Shown: positions 10,531-21,394 of the stretch, one piece after another
Position numbering within the stretch: position 1 is the first letter of the stretch
Layout of the letters: each line of letters opens with the position of its first letter
From: Ampullaceana balthica
Taxonomy: Eukaryota; Mollusca; Gastropoda; Lymnaeidae
Assembly: GCA_944989445.1 (NCBI GenBank)
Contig: CALYLW010000139.1
Coordinates: 743,501-807,500 of the forward strand
Direction: 5' to 3'
Length of the DNA: 64,000 nucleotides
Notes under the pieces: model-generated
What the model saw: only the letters and a program-made list of their open reading frames with translations
Told to the model about the DNA's origin: nothing
The model's database searches: none
Position numbers and translations under genes: made by a program

Positions 10531-10736
10531 AATAACCCCCTTTCCAGTTCATGACGGACTATGGGGCAAGTGATGTAGCGTTCACAAGTTTTTAGCCACC
10601 ACTAACGAGCAGGGGAATGTGTGGCCAGCACAATGCCCCAGGGGCCTTGCCAGTACCTGGGCTCAAACCCACGACTCGGGATCTGCCTTGGTTCGATAGT
10701 CCAGTGCGCTACCACTTAGACCATCGCGCCCCAAAA
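10531..10736 (-). mobile_element. tRNA-derived SINE (family A), copy 1
   Basis: On the minus strand: head with A box 'tggtctaagtggtagcgc' and B box 'gggtttgagccc', then 'gtgaacgctacatcacttgc', 'tagtccgtcatg' and the tail 'ggaaagggggttat'. Same family as the plus-strand copy at 57486. It was inserted into the LINE RT frame. Confidence 0.75.
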
Positions 10737-10766
10737 AGTTTCCCGACCCCTGGTATAGAGTATAGA

Positions 10767-11345
10767 AATGACCCCCTTTCCAGTCCATGACGGAATATGG
10801 GGCAAGTGATGTAGCGTTCACAAGTTTTTAGCCACCACTAACGAGCAGGGGAATGTGTGGCCAGCACAATGCCCCAGGGGCATTGCCAGTACATGGGCTC
10901 GAACCCACGACTGGGGATACGGTGGTCGAGTGGCAGCACGCTCGACTGGCGTACCGATGGTCACGGGTTCGAATCCATGGGAAACCATGGATTTGTTCCC
11001 GGGGCCTAGGGCGTCCCCGAGTCCACCCAGCTTCGAGTGGGTACCTAACGCATAGTTAGGGAAAATAAAAAGGCGTCTGGGTAATGCGTGGAACCCTTAT
11101 AGCCGTGGCATGTGAACGCTGCATCACTTGCCAAAATCAACTGCTGCCTTGCAGATGGTCTTGGCTGACCAAAGGCTATGGAAGCACATCCAGAAAAAAC
11201 AGCAGGCTGAAGTCGGAGACCACGGGCCAATTGGCGCAAAACTCGTCGGCACGCAATACTCAAATTGAGAACGAAGAAGAAGAAGAAGAACCCACGACTC
11301 GGGATCTGCCTCGGATCGATAGTCCAGTGCGCTACCACTTAGACC
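10767..11345 (-). mobile_element. SINE family A, copy 2, interrupted by SINE B
   Basis: A second minus-strand copy of family A starts at 10767 and resumes at 11288-11345 after a plus-strand SINE. The break is marked by an imperfect direct repeat 'gaacccacgactsgggat' at 10901-10918 and 11288-11305. Confidence 0.75.
10919..11287 (+). mobile_element. tRNA-derived SINE (family B) with (GAA)n tail
   Basis: A box 'ggtcgagtggcagcacgc' and B box 'gggttcgaatcc' form a tRNA-like head. The body holds 'gggcctagggcgtccc' and 'gtgaacgctgcatcacttgcc', and it ends in (GAA)n. An 18-bp target-site duplication with one change surrounds it. A second copy of the family is at 49395. Confidence 0.8.
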
Positions 11346-12035
11346 ATCAGAAATAATGTCTATAGCCAAGATTCCGAGTCGATGTTGTGAACAGAATATC
11401 CGAACTGGCTACGTGAATTGACTTCGGAAGAGACAAAGTACTGCGTGATTTATTGTTGCAAAATAGAAGTGCTTCAGTCTTGTCATCATTCAGCTTGAGT
11501 TTGCTGAACGTCATCCAAGACTTTACCTCACCAATGCACTCTTGCATCAATTGGACAGCGGAGTCCATATTAGAGGGATCAGTGTAAGTATATAGCTGCG
11601 TATCATCTGCAAATGATTGGCTTTTAACTGAATGCTTTTCGAGCAGTAGAAGTAGTGGCCTTGTATACAGTACGAAAAGTACCGGACCCAAAACAGAGCC
11701 CTGAGGCACACCATAAAGCAAGTCAGCTTTGTGAGAGATGCAGCCATCTACTGATACTACCTGTGATCTGTTAGATAAGTATGATTGAAACCAAGCCAAA
11801 ACTGAGCCAGAAATTCCAAAATAATTTTGCAGGGTTTTCAGCAGTGTTTGATGGTCGACACTGTCAAAGGCTGAACTAAGATCTAAGAGGACCAATATAG
11901 AAATTTTCCCACTGTCCAGTGCGAGTAGGAGGTCATTTGTTACCTTCAACAGGGTGGTCTCTGTGCTGTGAGAATGTCTGTAGGCCGACTGATTAGGACT
12001 TAAAAGAGTGTGGTCATTTAGATAAGCAAAAAGCT
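11346..12035 (-). mobile_element. CR1/Jockey-type LINE, central RT domain
   Basis: An open minus-strand frame (11949-11347) gives reverse-transcriptase motifs: LVLLDLSSAFDSVDHQTL, the fingers/palm motif A; YGVPQGSVLGPVLF, motif B; and FADDTQLY, the catalytic motif with both aspartates. It ends at STRNLGY where the SINEs entered. On its 5' side the LINE is broken by the hAT at 12044. Confidence 0.85.
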
Positions 12036-12102
12036 GTTTTAAGCAGTGGCGTAGCTAGAACTTTTGCCGCCCGGAGCGGTCCCCAATTAACCGCCCTTTT
12101 TA

Positions 12103-12391
12103 GGGGCCGTCCATAAATTGACGTCACGCACCTGGGGGGGGGTCACACGTTTGTGACGAGGGTGGAGGGGTGTTTAAGAAATGTGACGTCACGTCAAAAC
12201 GCGCAACTTTAAATAAATGTCCACTTTAATATTTGATTACCGACGAAAATACGGCTTTTATGGAGGGGGGGGTCAAAGCTTTGTGACGTCTTATTGAAGA
12301 AGCGGTCTAAGTTTTTGTGACGACGTGTAACGAGGGGGGAGGGAGTGAAAAATCAGCCAAAAATAGCGTGACGTCATTTATGGACGGCCAC
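12103..12391. mobile_element. MITE with GGCCGTCCATAAAT ends
   Basis: Inverted ends GGGGCCGTCCATAAAT and ATTTATGGACGGCCAC, both followed inward by GACGTCA. The flanks TTA (12100-12102 and 12392-12394) fit the 3-bp TWA duplication of PIF/Harbinger elements. Related sequences occur at 37.97, 38.15, 38.52 and 48.01 kb. Confidence 0.65.
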
Positions 12392-13204
12392 TTAATCGAT
12401 TATATTATGGTTTTTATAAATTAATAAACATGAATAAATACTTGTAATTGAAACGAAGTAAAGGTGGGGAACATGTTTACCATTGCATGCCATATTTATG
12501 TAAGCAGTAATAAAAGAGGCCGCATAAGATTATATACCTATAAATACACATTTATAAAAATACAAGATACTTTTTTAAAGGCCACAAGAAAGTTACTAAG
12601 GTCGCAGGTCCCCATCCCCCCAATGAGACAAAACATATTCCAAATTTACACCCCCCAAAAAAAACATTACATATTACTTTACAAACAAAGAAATTGTATA
12701 CATTAGTATCATATATAGGCTATATTTACGCTTAATTATCGCTGACTGTGGCCTAACGCTAAATCATAATCCTTTTGGTTTCCAGATTAACATTAACCAA
12801 ACAATGCACGAACCTATGACGTCAGCATTTGTGTTGTAAACAGTGCTGACTGACTCAAACTGTTATTTTTTTGGTGCAGTAATTTGGTGCGTTGCTTTCT
12901 AAAATTAACTTAAAAATCGTGTGGTGATTAGCACTGTAAAAAATATTATATACATACTTTGTGTACATTTCAGGAATATTTCGTATTTATCATACAAGGA
13001 TAAGTTACTTGGGCTTTTGCACACAAAAAAACAAACAACACCTTATTATAAAATACTTTGTGTACATTTAAGAAAGTTTAATATTACGTATTTATCATAC
13101 AAGGAAAAGTTAGTTGGGCTTTTGAAAAAGGTGGGCGCCCTAGGCGCCCTTAAAAAAGGGGGCGCCGCATGTGCCACGGCGCCGCAGCACAAACTAGTGT
13201 AAAC

Positions 13205-13510
13205 ATATTTATACATTTACTTGCCTAACTTTCATAATAGAAAAATCGTGTATTATGCTATCAAGATTAAAATAATTTGTAATATCTTGTTTTATTGCAA
13301 GATTGTGTTGTCTTTAATCGCTCATTGTGGAACGAAGATAATTTTTTATCAACTTCAGTTTAGAGAAGCTCCTTTCACAACTAGCAATAGTTGAAAAAAT
13401 TAAAAGCAAAATTACAATGTTGGATACAGAATTGTCCCATCTATACTGTTGAATAAAATTTAATAGATCAAGACGGCCTTTTTTCACCCGTTTTTCAAAC
13501 ATAATGATAA
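13205..13510 (-). pseudogene. hAT transposase, C-terminal dimerisation part (broken)
   Basis: The minus-strand reading holds SCERSFSKLKLIKNYLRSTM, the conserved hAT dimerisation motif as found in ZMYM1-like proteins. After a frameshift it continues NLAIKQDITNYFNLDSIIHD. It belongs to the hAT at 12044-16863 and cannot make a working enzyme. Confidence 0.8.
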
Positions 13511-13574
13511 TGCCTCTTCTTGTAGTGTAGGTACAGCTATGAAAACCAGGATCCTTTTTCTTTCAATATCCAAG

Positions 13575-14112
13575 ACGTGGGTAAGCTCGAAAGACTTGGG
13601 GGTAATCGACAGTGCAGTGGATCCCGAGTCACGTGAATGTTGATGGCAATGAAAAAGCAGACTCCCTGGCAAAAGCAGGAGCAGCCCTGTCCCAACCAGA
13701 TGCCCCAGTTACTTATCTCGGGGCTAAAACCTAGCTAAAGGACCACTTTAGGAACAAGTGGTACCAGGAGTGGGCTGACAACACGACAGCCAGTGGGGTT
13801 TTCGCTAACATGCCCAGGCCAAGCCGTTCAGACCAGTGGTGGAACTTGAGTCGCAAACACCAGAGTTTAGTGACTCAAATGAGAACAGAGCACTTCCCAA
13901 CCAATTCGTACTTTCACAGGCTAGACCTCAACAGGTACTCGAACTGCCGTCATAGCAGCCAAGCCTCTGAGACAGTCTTACACCTGCTGACGTCTTGTCC
14001 CGAGCTAGACATAGCCGGAAGGTTAGGGAGGCAAAAGAGTCCCACGTTAAGACGATGTTGTATGGCAATGGCACTGCTCATCAGATGGAGCAAGTTGCCC
14101 AGGTATTAGCCA
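13575..14112 (+). mobile_element. LINE RNase H-domain fragment
   Basis: The plus-strand reading has VQWIPSHVNVDGNEKADSLA, the C-terminal RNase H motif (H, then N-E-x-A-D) of Jockey-like LINEs. A stop follows in '...LGAKT*', and then a tail with FPTNSYFHRLDL and ASETVLHLLTSCPEL, a typical C-x-x-x-x-E-T-x-x-H-x-L-x-x-C region. It is truncated on both sides and inserted in the hAT. Confidence 0.75.
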
Positions 14113-14139
14113 AGGCCTTAAGAGACTAGTCTCAGGCCT

Positions 14140-14440
14140 ACAGAATATGTGTTTAGTTTTAGTAGGTTACACGGTATTATATACGAATTTTTCTTCCAAG
14201 GACATGCAACTCATCAGAGCGTTATTTTTTAAAATAATTCCATCCATGGATAAAAACATTTCTCGTTGTACTTCTTGTTCTAAAGAAGATAGAACCACGT
14301 CTTCTGAATTTTCCTTACTTGTATTTTTTCTCCTTCTTACTCGGCGTTCAGTTGATATCTCCATCTCTTCACAAATTGCTGATATAATAGCATTTTGTAT
14401 TAGCACATCCCTTTGTTCCATGCAATGGCTTTGCATTAAT
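14140..14440 (-). pseudogene. hAT transposase, upstream fragment
   Basis: An 89-residue minus-strand frame contains ERRVRRRKN, DVVLSSLEQEVQREMFLSMD and MSLEEKF. This resembles the middle part of ZMYM1-like hAT transposases (RVRRRK...). It precedes the dimerisation part in the right order, with the LINE fragment between them. Confidence 0.55.
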
Positions 14441-14443
14441 TAA

Positions 14444-15967
14444 AAAAACAAACCCTTAAAAACAAAGTTTTTGACTATAAATCCCTTATATATGAGACAT
14501 AACTAACAGTATTGATTATTTTCAAACATTTACAGACTGAATCTGTCTAAACTCAAGTTTGCTTCATAACCCTAGGGGGGGAGGGGTGGGTGGGAGGGGG
14601 AGAGGGGAAAAGTCTGGTCACCGATTCGCTTGACCGAGCTCAGCGTGACACGTAAAATGTAAACAAAAGCACCCCGTCGCTTCGTTGGGTCGCCTCAATG
14701 CGTCAGCTCAAACTTTCACGTGGCAAAAAAAACAATAACAAACCGTGAATTTGAATTACATACCTCATATAAGGATAAACTAAAAATGCATTAATTTAAT
14801 TACGGTACGTTCGATCAATCTGAAATTTTGATACGATGCATTGTTAGGTGAGACGGGTCCATGTGCCAAATTTCAGCTTGATCGGATACGGGAAGTGGGT
14901 CATTTTTTACTTTTGTTTTTCCGCCCGCCCAAGACAGACAGAGAGACAGAGAGAGACGCCGGTGAAGTTAATATAAGGGATTTAAATAAAACAAACCCGT
15001 AAAAACAAAGTTTTTGACTATAAATCCCTTATATATGAGACATAACTAACAGTATTGATTATTTTCAAACATTTACAGACTGAATCTGTCTTAACTCAAC
15101 TTTGCATCATAACCCTAGTGGGGGGGGAGGGTGGGGGGAGGGGTGGGTGGGGGGGGGAGAGGGGAAAAGTCTGGTCACCGATTCGCTTGACCGAGCTCAG
15201 AGTGACACGTAAAATGTAAACAAAAGCGCCCGTCGCTTCGTTGGGTCGCCTCAATGCGTCAGCTCAAAATTTCACGTGGCAAAAAAACAATAATAAACCG
15301 TGAATTGAAATTACATACCTCATATAAGGATAAACTAAAAATGCATTAATTTAATTACGGTACGTTCGATCGATCTGAAATTTTGATACGATGCATTGTT
15401 AGGTCAGACGGGTCCGTGTGCCAAATTTCAGTTCGATCGGATCATGGGAAGTGGTTCATTTTTGACTTCTGTTTTTCCGCCCGCCCGCCGAGCCCAAGAC
15501 AGAGAGAGAGAGAGAGACGGCCGCGAAGTTAATATAAGGGATTTAATTAAACAACCCCTTAAAAACAAAGTTTTTTTTTACTATAAATCCCTTATTTATA
15601 AGACATAACTAAAAGTATTGATTACGTTCAATATAATACGCACCCCGCGACAAACATTTACAGACTGAACGTGACTGAACTCTCCTTGCTGTAAAACACT
15701 GGGATGTGGCCATCGATGGCTGGAGTGAACGTGGATGTGAACAATAGCAGTCGGGTCCAAAGAGAGATATAGAGATAAACTAAAAATACATTAATTTAAT
15801 TACGACACATTCGATCGATCTGAAATTTTGATACGATGCATTGTTAGGTGACACGGATCCGTGTGCCAAATTTCAGCTCGATGGCTTCACGGGAAGTGGG
15901 TCATTTTTGACTTTTGTTTTTCCGCCCGCCCATGAGACGGCGGTGAAGTTAATATAAGGGATTTAAA
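14444..15967 (+). repeat. Three tandem copies of a Helentron-like repeat
   Basis: Units of about 540, 560 and 420 bp (14444-14984, 14985-15544, 15545-15967). Each starts with 'aaaaacaaagttttt' and 'ctataaatcccttatatat', contains 'gatcgatctgaaattttgat', then a (GA)n / GACA stretch, and ends 'gaagttaatataagggattt'. The near-terminal AAATCCCTTATAT and ATATAAGGGATTT are inverted repeats. Related copies are at 36.3, 40.4 and 51.4-52.7 kb. No protein is encoded. Confidence 0.65.
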
Positions 15968-16871
15968 AATGACGGGTTCCCATAAGTTGAGATAACATAG
16001 AAGAGAAAAAGATTGCATTGAATTGAGTAAAATTCCAGCATCTGATCTCGTTTTCCTAGTTACTTCTTCAGATGTCAATTTTTCCAAGACGCTTGCAATT
16101 TTAAAGTATGTCTTTTTCGAAATTATTATGCCTATTGTGGTGTTTATTAACAGAAAAAAAATTGAATATTTACATATTCTTGTCATAAATCTTAATAATT
16201 TTCCATAAAATAGATGAATTCAAATAATGTACACATTATTACTATTACTTTAATTGGATAGGCGTAATATGCTTAATGAATAACCGTATTTTAATGAAAA
16301 ACACAAATTATTTGTGCTACTTTAATGCAATAAAACAAATTTAATTTAATTTTTTATAACTTACCTTACAATAATTTACTGAAAACTGAAACAGTGATAT
16401 AAATTACTACTTGCAAGTTAAACACAATAATTGAACCACCGTGCCTTGTAGGTACTTGTTCGCGCATCATTCTGCGAATGTCGAAATTCCACGTAAAACC
16501 TGTCGTGGCGATATTAATAGCACAAATTATTCGGCCCAGCGGTGATGTGTTTATTGGGTAATTTTCTTATAAAAGCGTCATCTGTGACTTATACCGCTTA
16601 GTTTTCCAAAGAAATGGATACGTTTTGAGCGATTACAAATTTTTGAACGGTTTAGCGTTAGTTATAACAAGCACAATGTAATCAAACAAATGTTTGCGAA
16701 TCCGTTAATTAAGACTCGAAATTACGCATATTTTTGTTTCACCTTGGTTTTCCACCTTCAACAGAAAAAGGGCGGTTGTCGGAAATGATTTTACTTTTGA
16801 AATTCCCACAAATGCTGCCCCTAAATGAGTGCCGCCCCCACCGCCCCCCTAGCTACGCCACTGGTTTTAAG

Positions 16872-17260
16872 ACTAGTTTTTCAATGACTTTCGACAAAAA
16901 TGAAATATTAGACACAGGTCGATAGTTGTTTAAATTGTTTTGGTCTAACCCTTGTTTTTTCAGCAAGGGTTTTATAATAGCAGATTTACATAATGAAGGA
17001 AAGGTGCCAGATTTTAGACTTTCATTAACTATATTAGTTACTGTTGGGAGTAAATGATCTAATGACTCAACCAATAGTGGAGTGGGGATGGGATCAAGAG
17101 GACAGGACATTGTTTTCGATTTTAGAATAATGCTTTTGACCTCATTTTCCGTAACAGGCTGGAACATGTCAAAGCTTGACCTCACAGCAAAATAAGGAGA
17201 TAAATTATGTGGTGGCAACAACGTTCTGTCAAATAAATAGTGTTGGGCAGCTTCCCCGCA
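16872..17260 (-). mobile_element. CR1/Jockey-type LINE, N-terminal RT part
   Basis: The minus-strand frame 17221-16853 reads TENEVKSIILKSKT, PLDPIPTPLL, and then IIKPLLKKQGLD, NNYRPVSNISFLSKVIEKL: the conserved start of the LINE RT. It would continue directly into 12035 without the hAT insertion. The endonuclease domain is not seen, so the copy is 5'-truncated near 17260. Confidence 0.8.
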
Positions 17261-17382
17261 GGAATAAAAAATAAATATACATAATATATAAAAATAAACA
17301 TATTCCCATGGGGCCCCTATGCTCGTGGGCCCCCGGGCAAATGCCCAACGGGCCTATGCGTTAAGACGGCCCTGAGTATCTA

Positions 17383-18790
17383 AAGTTACAGTGAAAACAA
17401 CGGGAACAAGATTCTGCAGTTAGGTAAAATTATGAATTTGGTTAATTCCATATGGAGCCAACGTACCAAATCGTTTTATAAGTCAATTTTTCCATGTGGA
17501 TCCTATTATGGGTATTGCTTGCATATAAAATACCAGTTACTGCAATATCTGTAATGCCTTCATGGTCAATACCGTTAACATGTTTAGACACAGGACATTG
17601 AGCCTGTTTATTTATATTGTATACAGGTGTTCTCTAAACCGATCTCCAAGACGACGACCTGTCTCACCCACGTAAATTTTATTACACCTCTAGAAAAGAA
17701 TTGCATAAATCACATTGCGACTTGTGCAAGTGAATTGAATCCATCTTCTGTTACGAACTTTTCAAGAGGGAAAGAAATTTTGTTAATTTCAATCACATAT
17801 GTACAAGTATTGCAACAGTTACGGTTGCAACCTTTTGTTCCAATATGTGCTTTCATTGTGGGAAGATGACTTCTTACAAGTATATCTCTGAGGCTTCTAT
17901 CTCTCCGGAAAGCAAAAAGAGGAGGTTTTTTGAAGACCTGCTGAGTTAGAGGGTCAGCCATGATGATTGGTCGGTTGTTGAGAATAGTTCGGAAAATGGG
18001 ATAGAGTTCTTACAAGATTGAGGATGGGACGATGTATCAAATTGATGTGGATATTTTGTTTTCTTTCAATTTAATTTGTATGTCCAAAAAATTATCAGCA
18101 CTCCTATGGATAGTTGAAGTAAATTTGATTGAAGAATGCAAGTTACCAACGAAGTCAATAAAACTTTGCAATGGTTGCATGTCCATTTTTTTTATTCCAA
18201 TGCAATCGTCAATTTATCTCCTGTAGTGCTCTGGAGAGATACCTTTGTAATTTTCACTCCATAGGTGGCCCATAAATATACATGCATAACTTGGTCCCAT
18301 TTTCGTTCCCATAGCAACTCCACTAATTTGATTTTTTAAAAAAAACTGTCCGTTGAACTCAAAACGAGTTTAAATTTAGTACCAGCTCGGTCAATCGTAG
18401 ATTGGCACTTGCGGGGATCTTGAGATTCGCCTTCTTGTTTAGAAAACAATGAGATTGCAGGGAGGCCATCAGCATGAGAAATTGACGTGTACAATGAATA
18501 AACGTCCATTGTAAATAGCAAATGATCTACATTGGGTAAAAGTAAAAGTGTAAAACCTAGGCACGCTAATCAAATATAATATCGCGAGTGTCCTTAATGT
18601 ATGAGTATGATGGTAAATGGGCAATAATAGGTTGAGATTGGGATGAAAAACAGTATCCAAAAAATCTGAAATTAATTTAGTAGGACAAGAGCTGGCGGAG
18701 ACAATTGATCTTCTAATTCCAGGGTTCCCAGCTTGTGTATTTTTGGTAATAAATAAGTATAAGCATATAAGTTTTTTTTTAAATTTAAGA
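17383..18790 (-). mobile_element. Penelope-like element, degraded RT and GIY-YIG
   Basis: Minus strand, in order: a thumb/finger-like segment (SASSCPTKLISDFLDTVF), TMDVYSLYTSISHADGL (RT motif with the first catalytic Asp), [29 protein letters not shown] with a C-x4-C-C-x2-C cluster, and then KIYVGETGRRLGDRFREH, the GIY-YIG-type endonuclease region. Several stops and frameshifts break the frame. The 3' end lies at 9400-9698, separated by a 7.7-kb insertion. Full-length relatives encode one RT-endonuclease protein. Confidence 0.8.
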
Positions 18791-19506
18791 AATAAAACTA
18801 AATGTCTTAGATTTAAAAATAGTTATTTCCCTTTTTTTAAGTAAGTAAAACAATGAAATTATGTTACATATATTTTTATATTATTACTACTTATTTTACG
18901 ACAGGCAACTTGGAAGAGGCATATTTAAAAAAAAATTAAAATGCTACGTTGCTGATTTACAACAGAAACTTCAGAAAGGAAACACACTTCAATATTTTTC
19001 TTCCGTCTTCTGTTGTTGCATTTTTTATTGTATCATTGTTGACACACGTGACACATTATTGACATCAACAAATAAAACAGTTATTCTTTTTCTCTCGATA
19101 AATCGATATAATCTTCAGATATTATTGTATTTTTGAAATATGTATTTAGATTATCATTAGTCAGTACCTCCAAAGAATGAAGGTAATTATGGATTATTTT
19201 ATTTTGGATAGAATGAACGTTATTTACCCGGAAGCGTTCTTAAGCATAATCTTTCTTTGATATGTTTACAGTTTACAAAAAAAGTTCATCACAATAAAAT
19301 CATTGAGAGTGAATTGGATAAAAAGGTAGGCCTACTTCTTTATTTTGACGCATTTCATGAATAAACTCTACACATTTTTTAGGACATTTGAAACTAATTG
19401 ATCCGAGTACACTTTAATCTTTAACTTTATGGGATAAATAGAACACCAAGTCTCTTTTTATAATAATAAGACTAAGACTGTCATCATGTCATAATATTTA
19501 TCATTG
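18791..19506. other. AT-rich non-coding stretch
   Basis: No coding similarity, tRNA or clear element ends were seen; only short frames without family features. Confidence 0.5.
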
Positions 19507-19514
19507 ATCATTAA

Positions 19515-19778
19515 GGCTAAAGCAAAGAGAACGGTGCTATCATTGTTGTTATGGTAGAGCGAGGCGTACTTCCGGGAATGAAATTTTGTATTTTTACACT
19601 TGAAAAGGGAATGAGTGCAATTATTTTATACATAAATAAAAGTAATTGAGGTTGTAGTTTTAGTTTTTTTAGGGTCTGGGTTAGGTTTAGTTGTCTATTT
19701 AAAAAAAAATTCAAATGGAAAAAAAAATAGCAGCCAAAAATACCATATATGGAGTGCACCGCTCTCTTTGCTTTTACC
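19515..19778. mobile_element. hAT-type MITE, 264 bp (GGYWAAAGCAAAGAGA ends)
   Basis: Inverted ends GGCTAAAGCAAAGAGAACGG and GGTAAAAGCAAAGAGAGCGG, flanked by ATCATTAA (19507-19514) and ATAATTAA (19779-19786), 7 of 8 identical. The reversed sequence matches 4562-4780. Confidence 0.8.
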
Positions 19779-20064
19779 ATAATTAATAATAATCATAACA
19801 TAACTTCAATATACAGTATACATAATTCCCGTTGTCTGTATGTAACAGTATGTATGTATGTATTATGTATGGAATAATGCTGTTAGTGTTAGGTGGCGCT
19901 GTGATCGATTTTGTATAAAAATATATGACATGATGTCATTGTTTTATGTATAATGTATATTGATATTTATATGACTTCATTGTTTTAGGCTTATATTTAT
20001 ATTTTAATTTTTGAAAAGGGAATGATGTAAAAATAGGATTTGAGGATTTATAATTATTATGAAA

Positions 20065-20492
20065 CTAGACGCAGCGCTGCATAGCATACGCCGCAGACGT
20101 GCTCATGGAGAGTGCAAAGAAAGTGGAGAAAGAACGGACACAAACTACAGCACGAAGAAATCAATACAACGCGAGTGAACGTCGGTTAATAAATGGGAGG
20201 CGGGTAACAACAACCTCAGTGTGCATGTCTTTACGCTTACTCGCTATTTTTTATTTACTTAGTGCTGCTTTTTGTGTCTGTACTCTCACCCCCTCCCCAA
20301 CCGTTCTTTGCACTGTCTATGATGAGCAAGTCTGCGGCATATGCTACGCCGCGGGTCTCTCCAGAGTTCCTTCTTTTCATTCACTTACAGCAGTTTGCCC
20401 AAACCCACCCCATATTGACAACTGTGTCTTTCAGGAAGTTTTCACCCGTCCCTAAATCATTAACGGCGTATGCTACGCCGCGGGTCAGCTAG
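20065..20492 (+). mobile_element. Helitron 3' terminus (possibly two opposed termini)
   Basis: The right end has a perfect hairpin CGGCGTA-TGC-TACGCCG (20464-20480), an 8-nt spacer and CTAG (20489-20492) followed by T: the Helitron 3' signature. The left end, read on the minus strand, also shows GC-rich inverted repeats and CTAG (20065-20068) followed by T. 'gcatatgctacgccgcgggt' also occurs internally near 20338. An open frame at 20099-20455 has no recognisable family and overlaps these repeats. Confidence 0.6.
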
Positions 20493-20799
20493 TAATAATA
20501 ATAAAACGAATTGTCTGCTGCTACAAGTATTGGGCGGGATGTTGCTAGTGCTACGACTAGTCGTAAAAAATATGCTATGTGCTTACAGTTGCGACTAAAG
20601 CTGTATTTTAATTATGCTAATACTTATACTAATACTAAACATTAGTTCTCATAATCATAATGATTCAGTGATGGTAATCAAATTTCATGATTACTAGCCT
20701 AGGCCTAGGTAAACCGATTAATGAATTTTAAAAGTTAAAAAAACTTGATTGATGTCCATTTAATGACAAACAGTTATAATTATTAAAAATCGTAATGTA

Positions 20800-21231
20800 C
20801 TTTGAAATGAGCTTCGCCTTCGCTAGGTGAAGTGATAGTCGGAAGGACGATAGTTTGATGTTAAAACCCATATGTGGTTCTAATCCCGATCACGGCGAAT
20901 TTTTTATAATTATATTAAATTTTTTTTAAAATTATTTTTTTAAACCACCAAAAAAGTGTGCTGGTAATTGTACTTTTCGTACTACTTATTCTGAAAAGTG
21001 GAGACGTTTAAATATATTTTAAAAAAATTTAGATTTTAGAATTAATTCACACATAACAATGAACACATAAATTAGCCGAGATCAATTAATATCGTACTAT
21101 TTAAGAATATGCGTTTAAAATATTACGAAGAGTTTGTTAAGACATTATAGCGACTTAGTTTTTTTTTAGCACTAGCAACATCCCGACAAATTGTCTGCTG
21201 CTACGACTAGTCGTAACACTAGTAACATCCA
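20800..21231. repeat. Interspersed repeat with a tRNA-like B box, second copy
   Basis: A B box-like 'tggttctaatcccgatc' (20876-20892) is followed by an AT-rich body and 'cgaagagtttgttaag', 'actagcaacatcc', 'attgtctgctgctacgacta'. The order matches 4055-4553. An inverted partial copy lies at 20507-20573. Confidence 0.4.
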
Positions 21232-21394
21232 TAATAAAATAGGGCTGCGGAAATTAACGATTAATTAATCGTTTAATCATAAATTTTTTTTAATAGATTA
21301 AAATTAATTTGATGGACTAAATTTCTATTAAAATCTAAGAAATATTTCTAATTTTTGTTTTTATAAATAATTTATATTTTTTGTTACTTACATA

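Larger units (their letters stand above)
12044..16863 (-). mobile_element. hAT element, 4.8 kb (CAGTGGCGTAGCTAG ends)
   Basis: Perfect inverted ends CAGTGGCGTAGCTAG (12044) and CTAGCTACGCCACTG (to 16863), with a perfect 8-bp duplication GTTTTAAG at 12036-12043 and 16864-16871. It lies in the RT frame of the CR1-like LINE. It carries broken pieces of a ZMYM1-like hAT transposase on the minus strand and at least three kinds of insertion: a MITE (12103), a LINE RNase H piece (13575) and an array of Helentron-like repeats (14444). Confidence 0.9.
9707..17374. mobile_element. hAT element (CAGRGCCGTCTT ends) split by a CR1-like LINE
   Basis: Ends CAGAGCCGTCTTTA at 9707 and TTAAGACGGCCCTG ending at 17374 are inverted repeats. 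Flanks AGTATTTA (9699-9706) and AGTATCTA (17375-17382) are an 8-bp duplication with one change. Only short GC-rich ends ('gggcccccgggcaaat' occurs at both sides) belong to the hAT; nearly all the interior is a LINE and its own insertions. It interrupts the Penelope-like element. Confidence 0.75.

Noticed and set aside
10853..11356. Several overlapping frames of 66-97 residues
   Set aside because: They are readings of tRNA-derived SINEs A and B on both strands, including tRNA-like heads.
20099..20455. 118-residue frame with a hydrophobic segment near the middle
   Set aside because: It overlaps Helitron-like termini and repeats of 'gctacgccgcgggt', has no recognisable family, and a second frame over the same bases is open too.
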